A stretch of 64,000 bases of DNA from Solirubrobacterales bacterium (GTDB lineage Bacteria; Actinomycetota; Thermoleophilia; Solirubrobacterales; Thermoleophilaceae): assembly GCA_012718975.1 (NCBI GenBank), contig JAAYBF010000121.1:1-64000 (forward strand), written 5' to 3'. This document shows, piece by piece, positions 25,980 through 35,100 of this stretch; the first letter of the stretch is position 1; every line of letters starts with the position of its first letter. Position numbers and translations under genes: made by a program. The notes beneath the pieces were generated by a model that was given only the letters and a program-made list of their open reading frames with translations, was not told the DNA's origin and ran no database searches.

Positions 25980-26683
25980 GCCAGCCGGCGCTCTCGCTCC
26001 AGTTCTTCGATCCCGCCCACGGGCTGCACGGCAGCGCCCGCTCCGGGATGACGCTCCTCTTCGACGGATCGGGCTCGCGCGCGCTGCCCGACGGGCCCGC
26101 CGTCGAGACCGGGGCCGACGGCTGGCACGCCGAGCTGGCGGGCGAGCTGTCGCTCGACTTCGCGCCGGTCGCCGAGCCGGCCGAGCTGGACGGCGTCGCC
26201 GTGCGCATCTGCAGGGTCACCGGCAGCGTCGGCGACCGGTCCGTGCGCTGCCTCGGCACCGTCGCCGAGACCGTCGCGGCGCCCGTCTGGGGCGAGCTCG
26301 ACGCGCTCCGGACGATCTCCGCGCTCTTCGACGAGCGCCACGCCCTGCTCGCGATCGCCAGCCGCCCGCGCGGTGCCGCCGGCCACGACGCCGAGCGGGT
26401 CTCCTGCTGGCTGCTCGACGACGGCGCGCCGGTCCCGGTCGCCGAGGCGCGGATCTCGACGGTCTACGACGGCGCCGGCCGCCAGCGCAGCGCCGGGCTC
26501 GAGCTGTGGATCGACGAGGACGAGCCGCCGCTGCGCGCGTCGGGCACCGTCGTCGCCGGCTCCTCGCTGCAGCTCGAGGGGCTCGACGTCCACGCCGCGG
26601 TGTTCCGCTGGCGGGTCGGCGACCGCGAGGGCGCCGGCGCCTACGAGCTGATGGCCCGCAGCGAGGACCGGGCGGCGGCATGA
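25976..26683 (+). CDS. Conserved-looking hypothetical protein
   Basis: 235 aa, not recognised. No signal or membrane span. The sequence alternates short beta strands with Gly/Asp turns (SLDFAPVAEPAEL, GVAVRICRVTG, WLLDDGAPVPVAEARIST), which suggests two related beta-sandwich halves; Phe and Trp are well represented. It is coupled to both neighbours by 4-nt ATGA overlaps (fxsA before, HAD hydrolase after), so it belongs to that operon. Confidence 0.7.
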   Translation: MSQPALSLQFFDPAHGLHGSARSGMTLLFDGSGSRALPDGPAVETGADGWHAELAGELSLDFAPVAEPAELDGVAVRICRVTGSVGDRSVRCLGTVAETVAAPVWGELDALRTISALFDERHALLAIASRPRGAAGHDAERVSCWLLDDGAPVPVAEARISTVYDGAGRQRSAGLELWIDEDEPPLRASGTVVAGSSLQLEGLDVHAAVFRWRVGDREGAGAYELMARSEDRAAA

Positions 26684-27315
26684 GCGCGCCGAAGGCCCTC
26701 GTCAGCGACTTCGGCGGCGTCCTCACCACGCCGCTCGGCAACGCGTTCGCCGCCTGGTCGCAGGAGAGCGGCGTGCCGCTCGAGACGCTCGGCCAGGCGC
26801 TCGTGGCCTCCGCCGACCGCCACGGCGAGCACCCGCTGTTCGTGCTCGAGCGCGGCGAGATCCCCGAGGCCGAGTTCATCGCCCGGATCGAGGCCGAGCT
26901 CGACGGCCACGTCCTCGACGGCATGACCGACGCGCTGCTCGGCAACCTCGACCGCAACCAGCCGATGATCGACTTCGTCGCGACGCTGCCCGGCCGCGGC
27001 CTGCGGACGGCGCTGCTGACCAACAACGTGCGCGAGTGGGAGGCGCAGTGGCGGGGCATGCTGCCCGAGCTCGACGAGATCTTCGAGGTCGTCGTCGACT
27101 CGGCGTTCGTCGGCATGCGCAAGCCCGAGCACGACATCTACCACCTCACCGTCGAGCGGCTCGGCGGCGGCCTCCGGCCCGAGGACTGCGTCTTCGTCGA
27201 CGACATCGCGATCAACTGCGACGCCGCGCGCGAGGTCGGGATGACCGCCGTCGTGTTCGAGACCACCGAGCAGGCGGTCGCCGAGATCGAGGCCGCGCTC
27301 GCCGGCGGCGGCTGA
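26680..27315 (+). CDS. HAD-superfamily hydrolase (subfamily IA, epoxide-hydrolase-N-terminal-like)
   Basis: 211-aa phosphatase-fold protein. Motif I is SDFGGVLTTP (first Asp present, second replaced by Gly as in the epoxide hydrolase N-terminal group), motif II LLTNN, motif III Lys in GMRKPEHDIY, motif IV VFVDDIAINCDAA. The missing second Asp weakens the usual general acid, so activity is uncertain. Starts in the ATGA overlap with the hypothetical gene. Confidence 0.88.
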   Translation: MSAPKALVSDFGGVLTTPLGNAFAAWSQESGVPLETLGQALVASADRHGEHPLFVLERGEIPEAEFIARIEAELDGHVLDGMTDALLGNLDRNQPMIDFVATLPGRGLRTALLTNNVREWEAQWRGMLPELDEIFEVVVDSAFVGMRKPEHDIYHLTVERLGGGLRPEDCVFVDDIAINCDAAREVGMTAVVFETTEQAVAEIEAALAGGG

Positions 27316-27330
27316 CGGCCGGGGCCGCTC

Positions 27331-29466
27331 CTACGGCGCGAGCGGGTAGGTCTCGTTGCCTGCGTAGCGGAGGTTGGTCGGGTAGCTGACGCCACCGCTC
27401 TCGTACGGGCAGACCGAGAAGTAGCCCTCCGGCGAGTACGGGACCAGCCCACCGGCGCTGATCAGCGCGTACTCGATGTTCGCGAGCGCCATCTGGACCG
27501 CCATCGGGGGCTGCTGCCAGCGGTTGTCGACGTAGGAGATGTCGCCGTAGGTCACGCAGCCGCCGCTGTCGGAGCCGTAGGGCAGGCCGTCGCCGAGGCT
27601 CGGCGCCGCCGGATAGGGCAGCGGGTCGCCGGCGCGCGGCGGCGGACCGAAGTCGGTCGCGCCGATCGGGTTCGAGTAGGAGGAGTTGCCGCTGACGGTC
27701 ACGTAGCGGCTCCCGCCGTCGGTGTAGAAGGTGTTGCCGCCCGCGCCCGGCCGCTTGCCGTAGGCGGTGTTGCCGACGATCCGCAGGCCGTCGTCGGCGC
27801 TGGTTCCCTGGGCGCCGGTGGTGTAGATCGCGCCGCCGTCCCAGAGCTGGCCCAGGAAGCGGCGGATCGTGTTGCGGGCGATCAGGCCGCCCCCGCTCTC
27901 GGTCGGGGTCGTCCAGTCGCCCCACATGCCGGGCGTCGCCCCCGGCAGGCCCGGGAAGCCGCCCGGGTCGAGCAGCCCCCACCCCCAGCCGACGGCGATC
28001 CCGCTCCAGGGAACGTCCTGGATCGTGTTGGCGATCACCCGCGTCCCGCTCGAGAAGCCGACGAAGATGCCCGCCGCGTCCGGGTAGCCGCGGCCGGCGC
28101 GCGCGACGAGGTTGCCCGCGATGCGGTTGGCGACCGAGCGCTGGCCCGGTAGCCGCGGATGGTGGTCGGCCGTCGCGATCCCGCTCAGCGTGATCGCCGC
28201 CGAGCCGACGTCGACGAACGAGTTGGCGCGCACGACGTTGCGCTGACTGCCGGTCCCGAGCGCCAGCCCGACCGCTCCGAGCTGGCGGAAGCGGTTGCCG
28301 ACGAAGCGCACGTCGCGGCCGAAGCGGACCGAGACGTTGCCGGGGGTCGCGGTGGGCTCGCGGACGTGGCCGATCACGTTCGGCTCGTTGCCGGAGCCGA
28401 CGAGGCGGAAGCCCGACTGGTCGGCGACGTAGCCGTCGGACCCGCTCGGCGCCAGCCAGGTCGCGTGGCGGAACGTCAGCCCCCGGAAGTCGACGTGGCG
28501 CAGCGGTCGCCGCGCCGTCCCGCCGCCGCGCACGAGCGCCTCGAGCACCGGCAGCTCGACCCGCGCCGCGCGCATCCGCTCCCACGGCCGCGGCATGTAG
28601 TAGAGCCAGCCGCTACCGCGATCCACGTACCACTCCCCGGGCTCGTCGAGGAACTCGAGCGCGTTCTCGAGCCGCGTCACCTGCCAGAAGCTCCAGATGC
28701 CCGGCTCGCCGTCGGCGTCGCGGAAGAGGTTCGCGTTCGTCCACGCCGGCTCCACCATCCGCAGCAGGCCAGGCGCCGAGCCTGCCGGCGGCGTCACCGA
28801 CTCGACCGGCACGGTCATCATCTTCCACTGGGTGAGGATCACCGCCTCGACGTCGGCCGGGCGGCGCCAGGCGGCAGGATCGCCCCATGCCGCCGGATTC
28901 AGGCCCTCCGGCGCGACCGTCGGCAGGTACTCGATCCCGCTCGCGTCGCCGCCGCCGTTCCAGGCCGGGCGGAAGCCGGCCGGGTAGTCGCCGGTCGCCG
29001 CCCGCACCGCGCGCCGGCCGTTGACGTAGAGCTCGCGCGTCGCCACGTCGCCGACGCGGGCGCGCCAGATCCCGGCGCGGAACGGCCGCCACGACGAGCC
29101 GGGCACGGCGGCCGCGCCGGAGATCACCGGTCGCTCGCCAGGCTGAGCGCGGTAGACCGTCCGCGCTCCGGGCCGGCCCGAGTCGGCGGCGGTCAGCCGC
29201 AGCGGCGCGCCGAGCCGGTGGACGCCGCCGCGCAGGATCACCTGGACCCCCGCCGCGGGCCGTGAGCGCAGCGCCCGCCTGGCGCGGCGCTGCGCCTCGT
29301 GGAGGGTCGCCAGCGGCCGCGCCTTGGTGCCGGGTCCCGCGTCGGCCCCGCGCGGCGCGACCCAGATCCGCTCCGGCACGGCGCCGGCCGCGGCGGGCGC
29401 GACGGCGAGCGCCGCCGCCACGGCGGCGGCAGACAGGAGCGCCGGCAGCGGGGAGAGTCGGCTCAA
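27331..29466 (-). CDS. Secreted right-handed beta-helix protein (polysaccharide-active candidate)
   Basis: 711 aa. Signal peptide ending AAAGA (about 29), then WVAPRGADAGPGTKARPLATLHEAQ, the usual entry to parallel beta-helix carbohydrate enzymes. From about residue 330 come repeated N-x-I/V-x-x-N coils (VRANSFVDVGSAAI, VIANTIQDVPWSGIAVG, LIARNTIRRF, LRIVGNTAYG). Similar folds are found in alpha-galactosidase-like and pectin-active families; the catalytic residues cannot be assigned here. TTG 29466 is supported by TAGCGT 9 nt upstream. Confidence 0.82.
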   Translation of the reverse strand: MSRLSPLPALLSAAAVAAALAVAPAAAGAVPERIWVAPRGADAGPGTKARPLATLHEAQRRARRALRSRPAAGVQVILRGGVHRLGAPLRLTAADSGRPGARTVYRAQPGERPVISGAAAVPGSSWRPFRAGIWRARVGDVATRELYVNGRRAVRAATGDYPAGFRPAWNGGGDASGIEYLPTVAPEGLNPAAWGDPAAWRRPADVEAVILTQWKMMTVPVESVTPPAGSAPGLLRMVEPAWTNANLFRDADGEPGIWSFWQVTRLENALEFLDEPGEWYVDRGSGWLYYMPRPWERMRAARVELPVLEALVRGGGTARRPLRHVDFRGLTFRHATWLAPSGSDGYVADQSGFRLVGSGNEPNVIGHVREPTATPGNVSVRFGRDVRFVGNRFRQLGAVGLALGTGSQRNVVRANSFVDVGSAAITLSGIATADHHPRLPGQRSVANRIAGNLVARAGRGYPDAAGIFVGFSSGTRVIANTIQDVPWSGIAVGWGWGLLDPGGFPGLPGATPGMWGDWTTPTESGGGLIARNTIRRFLGQLWDGGAIYTTGAQGTSADDGLRIVGNTAYGKRPGAGGNTFYTDGGSRYVTVSGNSSYSNPIGATDFGPPPRAGDPLPYPAAPSLGDGLPYGSDSGGCVTYGDISYVDNRWQQPPMAVQMALANIEYALISAGGLVPYSPEGYFSVCPYESGGVSYPTNLRYAGNETYPLAP

Positions 29467-29475
29467 GGGGGCGGC

Positions 29476-29481
29476 ACGCTA
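29476..29481 (-). promoter_or_regulatory. -10 box TAGCGT, leaderless type
   Basis: Ends 9 nt before the TTG at 29466 of the beta-helix gene. Confidence 0.42.
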
Positions 29482-29610
29482 TCCCGCCGCTCGGCCAGAT
29501 CCCCTCCGGGCCACGCGAGGACGGAGAGTCTGGACCACGCGAAGCGGGCCAGCCCGCGACATTCTGACGCCGGCTGGCCCCGGACCCTGGCGGCGGGCCC
29601 GGATCTGACG

Positions 29611-29616
29611 TACCCT
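29611..29616 (+). promoter_or_regulatory. -10 box TACCCT, leaderless type
   Basis: Ends 8 nt before the GTG at 29625. Confidence 0.5.
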
Positions 29617-29624
29617 CGCCAGAG

Positions 29625-31058
29625 GTGAGGAGTGCTCTGGAGACCCCGGGGCGGGCCCTGGTCGCAGCGTTCGTGGCCGTAGCGGCGTGCCTAGCCTGGG
29701 CGGCCGCGCCGGCCGCGGCTGAGGTGAGAACCGAGACCTTCCGCTACGGACCGATCGAGATCGGGCCCTACCAGGTGCTGCAGAAGGACCTCCAGCTCGG
29801 GATCCCCAAGCCGCAGGTCGACGGCTACGTCACCGACATGGAGGTCGACGTCGTCGACGCCGACGGCGTCCAGGTGCCGATCAGCCGGCTGATGCTCCAC
29901 CACATCGTCTTCGCCAACCTCGGCGACCGGATCGGCGCCAAGCACGACGGCACCTGCAACTCGTTCACCGCGTTCGACTACCGCACCCAGATCCCGGCGC
30001 TCGGCGAGCGGTTCTACGCCGCCGGCGAGGAGCGCGCCAAGCTCAAGCTCCCCGACGGCTACGGCTACCCGATGAAGGGCGCCGACCAGTGGGCGATGAC
30101 CCTGATGGTGATGAACCACCGGGCCGTCCGCGACAGCGCCTTCGTCCAGTACACCGTCACCTACGACACCGAGCCGCGGACCCCCGTGACCCCCTACTGG
30201 CTCGACGTGCGCGACTGCCTCGCCGACCCCGTCTACGACGTCCCCGGCAACGGGCGCCGCGGCTCCACCCACACCGAGTCCAAGGCCTGGACCGTGCCGG
30301 CCAGCGGACGGCTGGTCGCCGCCGCCGGCCACGTCCACGGCGGCGCGCGCAACCTCACCCTCAACCGCGGCGACTGCCAGCTCTACGCCTCGCGGCCCAC
30401 CTGGGGCGGCCGCGGACACCCCTTCTACCGCGTCAAGCCGATCCTCCACGAGCCCGGCCCGGTCCACATGACCGGCTTCACCAGCGAGGCCGGCTTCCCC
30501 GTCCGCGCCGGCGAGCGGCTGCGGCTCGACTCCAACTACGACAACAGCCGCCTCCACACCCGCGTCATGGGGATCATGATCGTCTTCCTCGCCGCCGACC
30601 CCGCCGCGCCGCCCCCGTCGGGCTGCGCCCCGCCGGCCGACCTCGTCGACCACCGCTCCGAGATCCCCGGCCGCAGGGTCGCGCCCCGCTTCGCAGTGCC
30701 GCTCACCGGGATCGGCCGCCGCGGCCGGGCCGTCAAGATCGCCAAGCCGCCCGGCCGGCGCGTCAAGGTGCGCAGCGGCGCGCGGATCGTCGTCGGCGAC
30801 CGGTTCTTCTCCAAGCCGAACGTCACCCTCCCCCGCGGCGGCGTGCTGCGCTGGATCTTCAACTCGCGCGAGCTGCACAACGTCACCGTCGCCAACGGGC
30901 CGCGCGGATTCTCCTCACCCAACCTCGACGGCCGGCGCGCCTACAAGACCCGCCTGCGCGTCCCGGGCACCTACAAGCTCTTCTGCGGCCTCCATCCGGT
31001 CTCGATGACCCAGACGATCAAGGTTGTGGGGAAGAAGAAGTCGGGGCGTCGGCGTTGA
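29625..31058 (+). CDS. Secreted SURNod19-like protein with C-terminal cupredoxin domain
   Basis: 477 aa. Signal peptide (ALVAAFVAVAACLAWAAAPA) then an N-terminal domain (about 35-320) with LMLHHIVFANLG (His92, His93), MVMNHRAV and AAGHVHGGARNL, resembling plant-type SURNod19 domains and rich in possible metal ligands. Residues ~375-465 form a plastocyanin-like domain whose type-1 copper set is complete: His418, Cys454, His457 and Met461. The tail is basic. The pairing suggests extracellular copper redox chemistry; substrate unknown. Confidence 0.75.
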   Translation: MRSALETPGRALVAAFVAVAACLAWAAAPAAAEVRTETFRYGPIEIGPYQVLQKDLQLGIPKPQVDGYVTDMEVDVVDADGVQVPISRLMLHHIVFANLGDRIGAKHDGTCNSFTAFDYRTQIPALGERFYAAGEERAKLKLPDGYGYPMKGADQWAMTLMVMNHRAVRDSAFVQYTVTYDTEPRTPVTPYWLDVRDCLADPVYDVPGNGRRGSTHTESKAWTVPASGRLVAAAGHVHGGARNLTLNRGDCQLYASRPTWGGRGHPFYRVKPILHEPGPVHMTGFTSEAGFPVRAGERLRLDSNYDNSRLHTRVMGIMIVFLAADPAAPPPSGCAPPADLVDHRSEIPGRRVAPRFAVPLTGIGRRGRAVKIAKPPGRRVKVRSGARIVVGDRFFSKPNVTLPRGGVLRWIFNSRELHNVTVANGPRGFSSPNLDGRRAYKTRLRVPGTYKLFCGLHPVSMTQTIKVVGKKKSGRRR

Positions 31059-31081
31059 CGTCCTAGGGTCGTGCCGCGTTT

Positions 31082-31544
31082 CCCCGCGGGTCCTGTCTCC
31101 GGTGTGGGTACTGACGCTAGCTACTGAGACGGACGGCCTTCGGCCGAGAACCCGTGCTCGGCTTCGCTTAGCGCTCTCCCGATGATGGTGGTGCCGGCTG
31201 TCCGTGTGAGGGGTCTTCGGGAGTAGCTCCGCGCTTCGCCTGCGCGCGAAGGTCGACACCGTCGCCACCCGCGGAGGCCAACGCTTCAGGGCGCTACGCG
31301 CCGGCCGTTCCTTGGGTGGGAGAGCGGGAACCTGGAATGTGGGTCGTCCTAGGGCTTCAGGTCCGGCGTTTCCCCGTCCTCCGTAGGCCGATCCGATGTT
31401 CTCCGGCCCTGCCCGTCCGACGTTTCCCGGCCCGCGTGGCGCCGACCCGACCTTCTCTGGGCCCCCCTCCGCCGACCCGACGTTTCCCCCACTATGCGCG
31501 GCAAACGATGGACGGACAGAGGAATAGCCGGGAAATGATGGACC
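31082..31544 (+). repeat. ~465-bp intergenic repeat, copy A
   Basis: Non-coding stretch closely matching the reverse complement of 40961-41425. It holds a GGCCTTCGGCC hairpin, a conserved block over about 31180-31320, and a degenerate minisatellite of ~27-nt units around CCGACGTTTCCCGG (about 31355-31500). Short ORFs in it are not frame-conserved between copies. The 31059-31692 interval contains no gene that I can support. Confidence 0.8.
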
Positions 31545-31574
31545 GACTCTGAAACGGCCGGGAAACAGCGGGCC

Positions 31575-31592
31575 GCCGGACCCGGGTCCGGC
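31575..31592. repeat. 18-bp perfect palindrome
   Basis: GCCGGACCC followed by its reverse complement GGGTCCGGC, about 100 bp past the end of the minus-strand operon. Could be a terminator hairpin or a protein site. Confidence 0.45.
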
Positions 31593-31692
31593 TACTGACG
31601 TGACTGCGGGGCCGGCTGACAAGGACGCAGGGAGGCCATAGGCCGGTAGGCCATGGCCGACCGAGGACGCCGTCAGGCGGTTCCGCAGGCCG

Positions 31693-32148
31693 TCAGTTGT
31701 CGGACCCTAAGCGGTCCCAGCAGTAGATCTCGATCGCCTCCGCGGCCAGCTCGGCCATCCGCTCCTGGGAGAGGAATGGGAGGACGGTGTCGATCGCCTG
31801 CTCCTCGCTGACGCCGGACTCGAAGGCGTCCTCGCCGCGGAAGCCGGCGGCGATGCGCAGAGCCTCGCGGCGGTGCTCGCCGAGGTGGCCGAACGCCTTG
31901 AGGAGGAAGTCCTTGTTGGCGATCGGCTGGCCGACCTCGAGCGACGCGTGCCAGGCGGCGAGCATCGAGAGGTCGTCGTCGTCGAGGACCTCGACGGCCT
32001 TGGCGTAGTGGACGGCGAGCTCGTCCTCGGGGATCTCGTCGACCCATGCGCGGACGACTTCGCCGAGCAGCTGCCGGCGCGCCTCGCGCCCGACGGCGTC
32101 GGCTACGACCCGGATGGCCTCCTGCGGCTCGATGAAGCACAAGGGCAT
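31693..32148 (-). CDS. Hypothetical acidic helical protein downstream of addA
   Basis: 151 aa, not recognised. No signal, no span; strongly acidic and predicted all-helical (EDELAVHYAKAVEVL, SEEQAIDTVLPFLSQERMAEL). ATG 32148 has TACCTT 6 nt upstream, so it may have its own promoter although it lies 38 bp after addA. Its position at the end of the operon hints at a role with the helicase-nuclease, but nothing in the sequence proves it. Confidence 0.6.
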   Translation of the reverse strand: MPLCFIEPQEAIRVVADAVGREARRQLLGEVVRAWVDEIPEDELAVHYAKAVEVLDDDDLSMLAAWHASLEVGQPIANKDFLLKAFGHLGEHRREALRIAAGFRGEDAFESGVSEEQAIDTVLPFLSQERMAELAAEAIEIYCWDRLGSDN

Positions 32149-32154
32149 GCCGAG

Positions 32155-32160
32155 AAGGTA
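32155..32160 (-). promoter_or_regulatory. -10 box TACCTT, leaderless type
   Basis: Ends 6 nt before the ATG at 32148. Confidence 0.38.
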
Positions 32161-32186
32161 GGGATGGGCCTGGACGGAACCGGCGG

Positions 32187-35100
32187 TCAAGCGGGCGGCT
32201 CGGGCGCGAGGGTGCGCTCGGGGGGCCAGGAGCAGAGGCCGCCCTGGCCGGGGCAGTCGGCGCAGAGGCCGTGCCAGGGGCGGTCGGAGGGCTGGAAGCG
32301 GCCGTCGGCGAGTGGGCGGACGCGGTCGCGGAGGCGGTCGGCGAGGGCGGGCTGGTCGGTGGCGGCGTAGGTGGCCGAGACCGGCTCGGCGGGCCGGTCG
32401 AGGAAGAGGTAGGCGACCTCGACGGCGGGGGCGCCGGACTGCAGCGCCGCGAGCGCGTAGACGAGCCGCTGGGTCGCGTAGTGGGCGTCGACGAGCTCGG
32501 CGGGGTCCTGGCCGTCGAGCAGGCGGTCGGTCTTGTAGTCGACGATCAGCACCCGGCCGGGCTCGCTGGCGTGGACGTCGACGACGCCGTTGATCAGGGT
32601 TCCGCGCCCGCCCGGCCGCTCCGACGGGAGCTGGAAGACGAACGGCAGCTCGGTGCGGACGCGGTCGGCGGCGGCGAGCCGGGCGCGCAGCGGCGAGTCG
32701 GCGAACGCCTGGACGAGCGCGGCGACGTCGGCGACCTCGTGGTCGCGGACGGGCTCGCCGGCGCGTTCGATCAACGCCGTGATCGCGTCCGCGGCCGGCA
32801 CGGCGGGATCGGACAGGTCGATCTCCTCCAGGAGCTGGTGGACGAGCGAGCCGCGCAGCGTCGGTGCCATCGCCTCCGGCTCGGGCGCGACGGGCATCCC
32901 GGGGACCTGGGCGCCGACGGCCGGCGCCGCGGTCGCCTCGCCGCCCGCGGCTCCGGCTGGCGCGCCCCCGTCCGGCGCGGCCTCGGCGAGCCCCGCGGCA
33001 ACGGCCCGCCTCGGCGAGCGCGGCAGCCGCAGCACCCGCTCGAGATAGAAGCGGTAGCCGCAGGCGGCGTGGCGCGCGAGGCCGGAGTAGCTGGTGCGGC
33101 TGACCGGGAGCGCGGGCGGCGGTGGCACGGCCGCGAGCGCTGGGGCGTCGAGCGCCTCGAGCCCGGCGGGCGGCGGCTCGGCCCGTTCGGGCGCGCGGTC
33201 GGCGGCCGGCAGGACGGCGTCGACGGTGTCGGGGCGCAGGACGGTCACCCCGATCGGCACGGATCGGCCGTCGAGGTCGCGGACGACCGTCGCGGCGGTC
33301 TCGATCTCGGGCAGCTCGGGGGCGAGCGCGCGCCAGACCCAGCGCATCGGCTCCTCGAGCGGCTCCTCCTCGCGGAGCTTGTCGAGGTCGGTGCCGCCAC
33401 TGAGGATCAGGTGGCGCTCGGCGCGGGTGGCCGCGACGTAGAAGACGCGCTTCTCCTCCTCCTCGTCGGCGAGCTTCTGGCGCTCGCGGATGTCGCGCAG
33501 GCGGCTGCTGGCGACGCTGCCGCCGCCGAGCTGGGCGAGGCTGATGCCGACCGCGCCGTCGTCGGAGATCTGCAGCGACGAGCGGTCCTCGCGGCCCGGC
33601 TTGCCGAGGTCGGCGACGCAGACGACGGGGAACTCGAGCCCCTTGGCGCGGTGGACGGTCATCAGCCGCACCGCCTGGACGTCCTCGGGCTCGAGCGGCG
33701 CCTCGCCCTGGCGGTCGCCGAGCTCGTCGCGCTCGGCGACGTAGTCGATGAACCCGCGCAGGTCGCGCCCCTCCTCGGCCTCGTACTCGCGCGCCAGCCG
33801 CATCAGCTTGCGGACGTTGGCCATCCGCCGCCGGCCCTGCTCCTGGGCGAGCAGGTGGAGGTCGTAGCCGCTCTCGGTGACGGCGCGGTCGATCAGCGCC
33901 TCCAGCGACCGCCGCGGCGCCCCGGCGCGCTCGCCGGCGAGCAGGGCGGCGAAGCGGGCGATCCGCTCGGCGTCGCGGGCGCCGAGCCGGTCTGCGAGCG
34001 ACGCGTCGAGGTCGGCGACGACCGTCCACGGCTCGCGGCCCCGCCGCCGCGCCTCGTCGGCGACGACGACGAGCGCGTCGAGCGACACCCCGCCGAGCGG
34101 CGAGGCGAGCGCGGTGTAGAGCGCGAGGTCGTCGAGCGGGTTGGCGAGCGCGCCGAGGTAGGCGCGCAGGTCGCCGACCTGCTGGGCCGACCAGTACCCC
34201 CGTCCGCCCATGACGTAGGTCGGGATGCCGCGGTCCTCGAGCGCCCGCTCGAAGGCGGCGAGGTGGGTGGTCGCGCGCACCAGCACGACGACGTCGCCGG
34301 CGGCGCACTCCCCCGCCGCGATCAGCTGGTCGATCCGCTTGGCGAGCATCCGCGCCTCGGCCGCGCGGTGCGGGACCACCTCGCGCAGCGACTCGCCGAA
34401 GGCCAGCTCAGGGTCGGGGCCGGCTCCGGCCGCGGCGTCGGCATCGAATCGCTCGCGCCAGCGCGAGCCGTTGTGGGGCCGATCGGCGACGAGCAGCTCG
34501 ACGGCCGGCCCGTCGCCGAGCGGCGTCGCCGCCCCGCCCGCCCGCAGGCGCGGGAACCGCGCGCCCCAGACCGCGCCGAACAGCAGGTCGATCGCGCCGA
34601 GGACGGCGGGCGCGCTGCGGAAGTTCGCCGTCAGCGCCTCGAAGCGGCCGGCGCCGCGCGCCCGCTCGGCCTGGTCGCGGAAGACCGACACGTCGGCGTG
34701 GCGGAAGCGGTAGATCGACTGGAACTCGTCGCCGACGCGGAACATCCGCTCGCCGGCGATCCGCTCGAGCAGCTCGTTCTGGAGCGGGTTGGTGTCCTGG
34801 AACTCGTCCACGAGCACGTGGCGGAAGCGGCCGGCCCAGCGGCCGCGGACGACCTCGTCGCCGGCCAGCAGCCGGTTGGCGACCAGCTCGAGGTCGTCGA
34901 AGTCGAGCCCGGAGCGGTCGCGCTTGAGCGCCGCGTAGCGGTCCCCGTAGGCGCGCAGCAGGACGCGCAGCAGCGCGTGGTCGCGCAGCTCGTGGAGGTG
35001 GGTGACATGGCCGTGCAGCGCCTCGAGCGCCTCGCGGTAGGCGTCGCAGGCCTCGGTCTTCAGCGCGCCCGCGGCGCGACTCAAGGTCAGCTTCGCGAGC

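Noticed and set aside
31355..31500. Possible CRISPR array in the ~27-nt minisatellite
   Set aside because: Units are degenerate and contiguous, with no unique spacers of constant length and no cas genes.
31082..31552. Short ORFs inside the intergenic repeat with shared phrases such as RVATVSTFARRRSAELL
   Set aside because: The matching phrases fall in frames broken differently in the two copies, so similarity is at DNA level.
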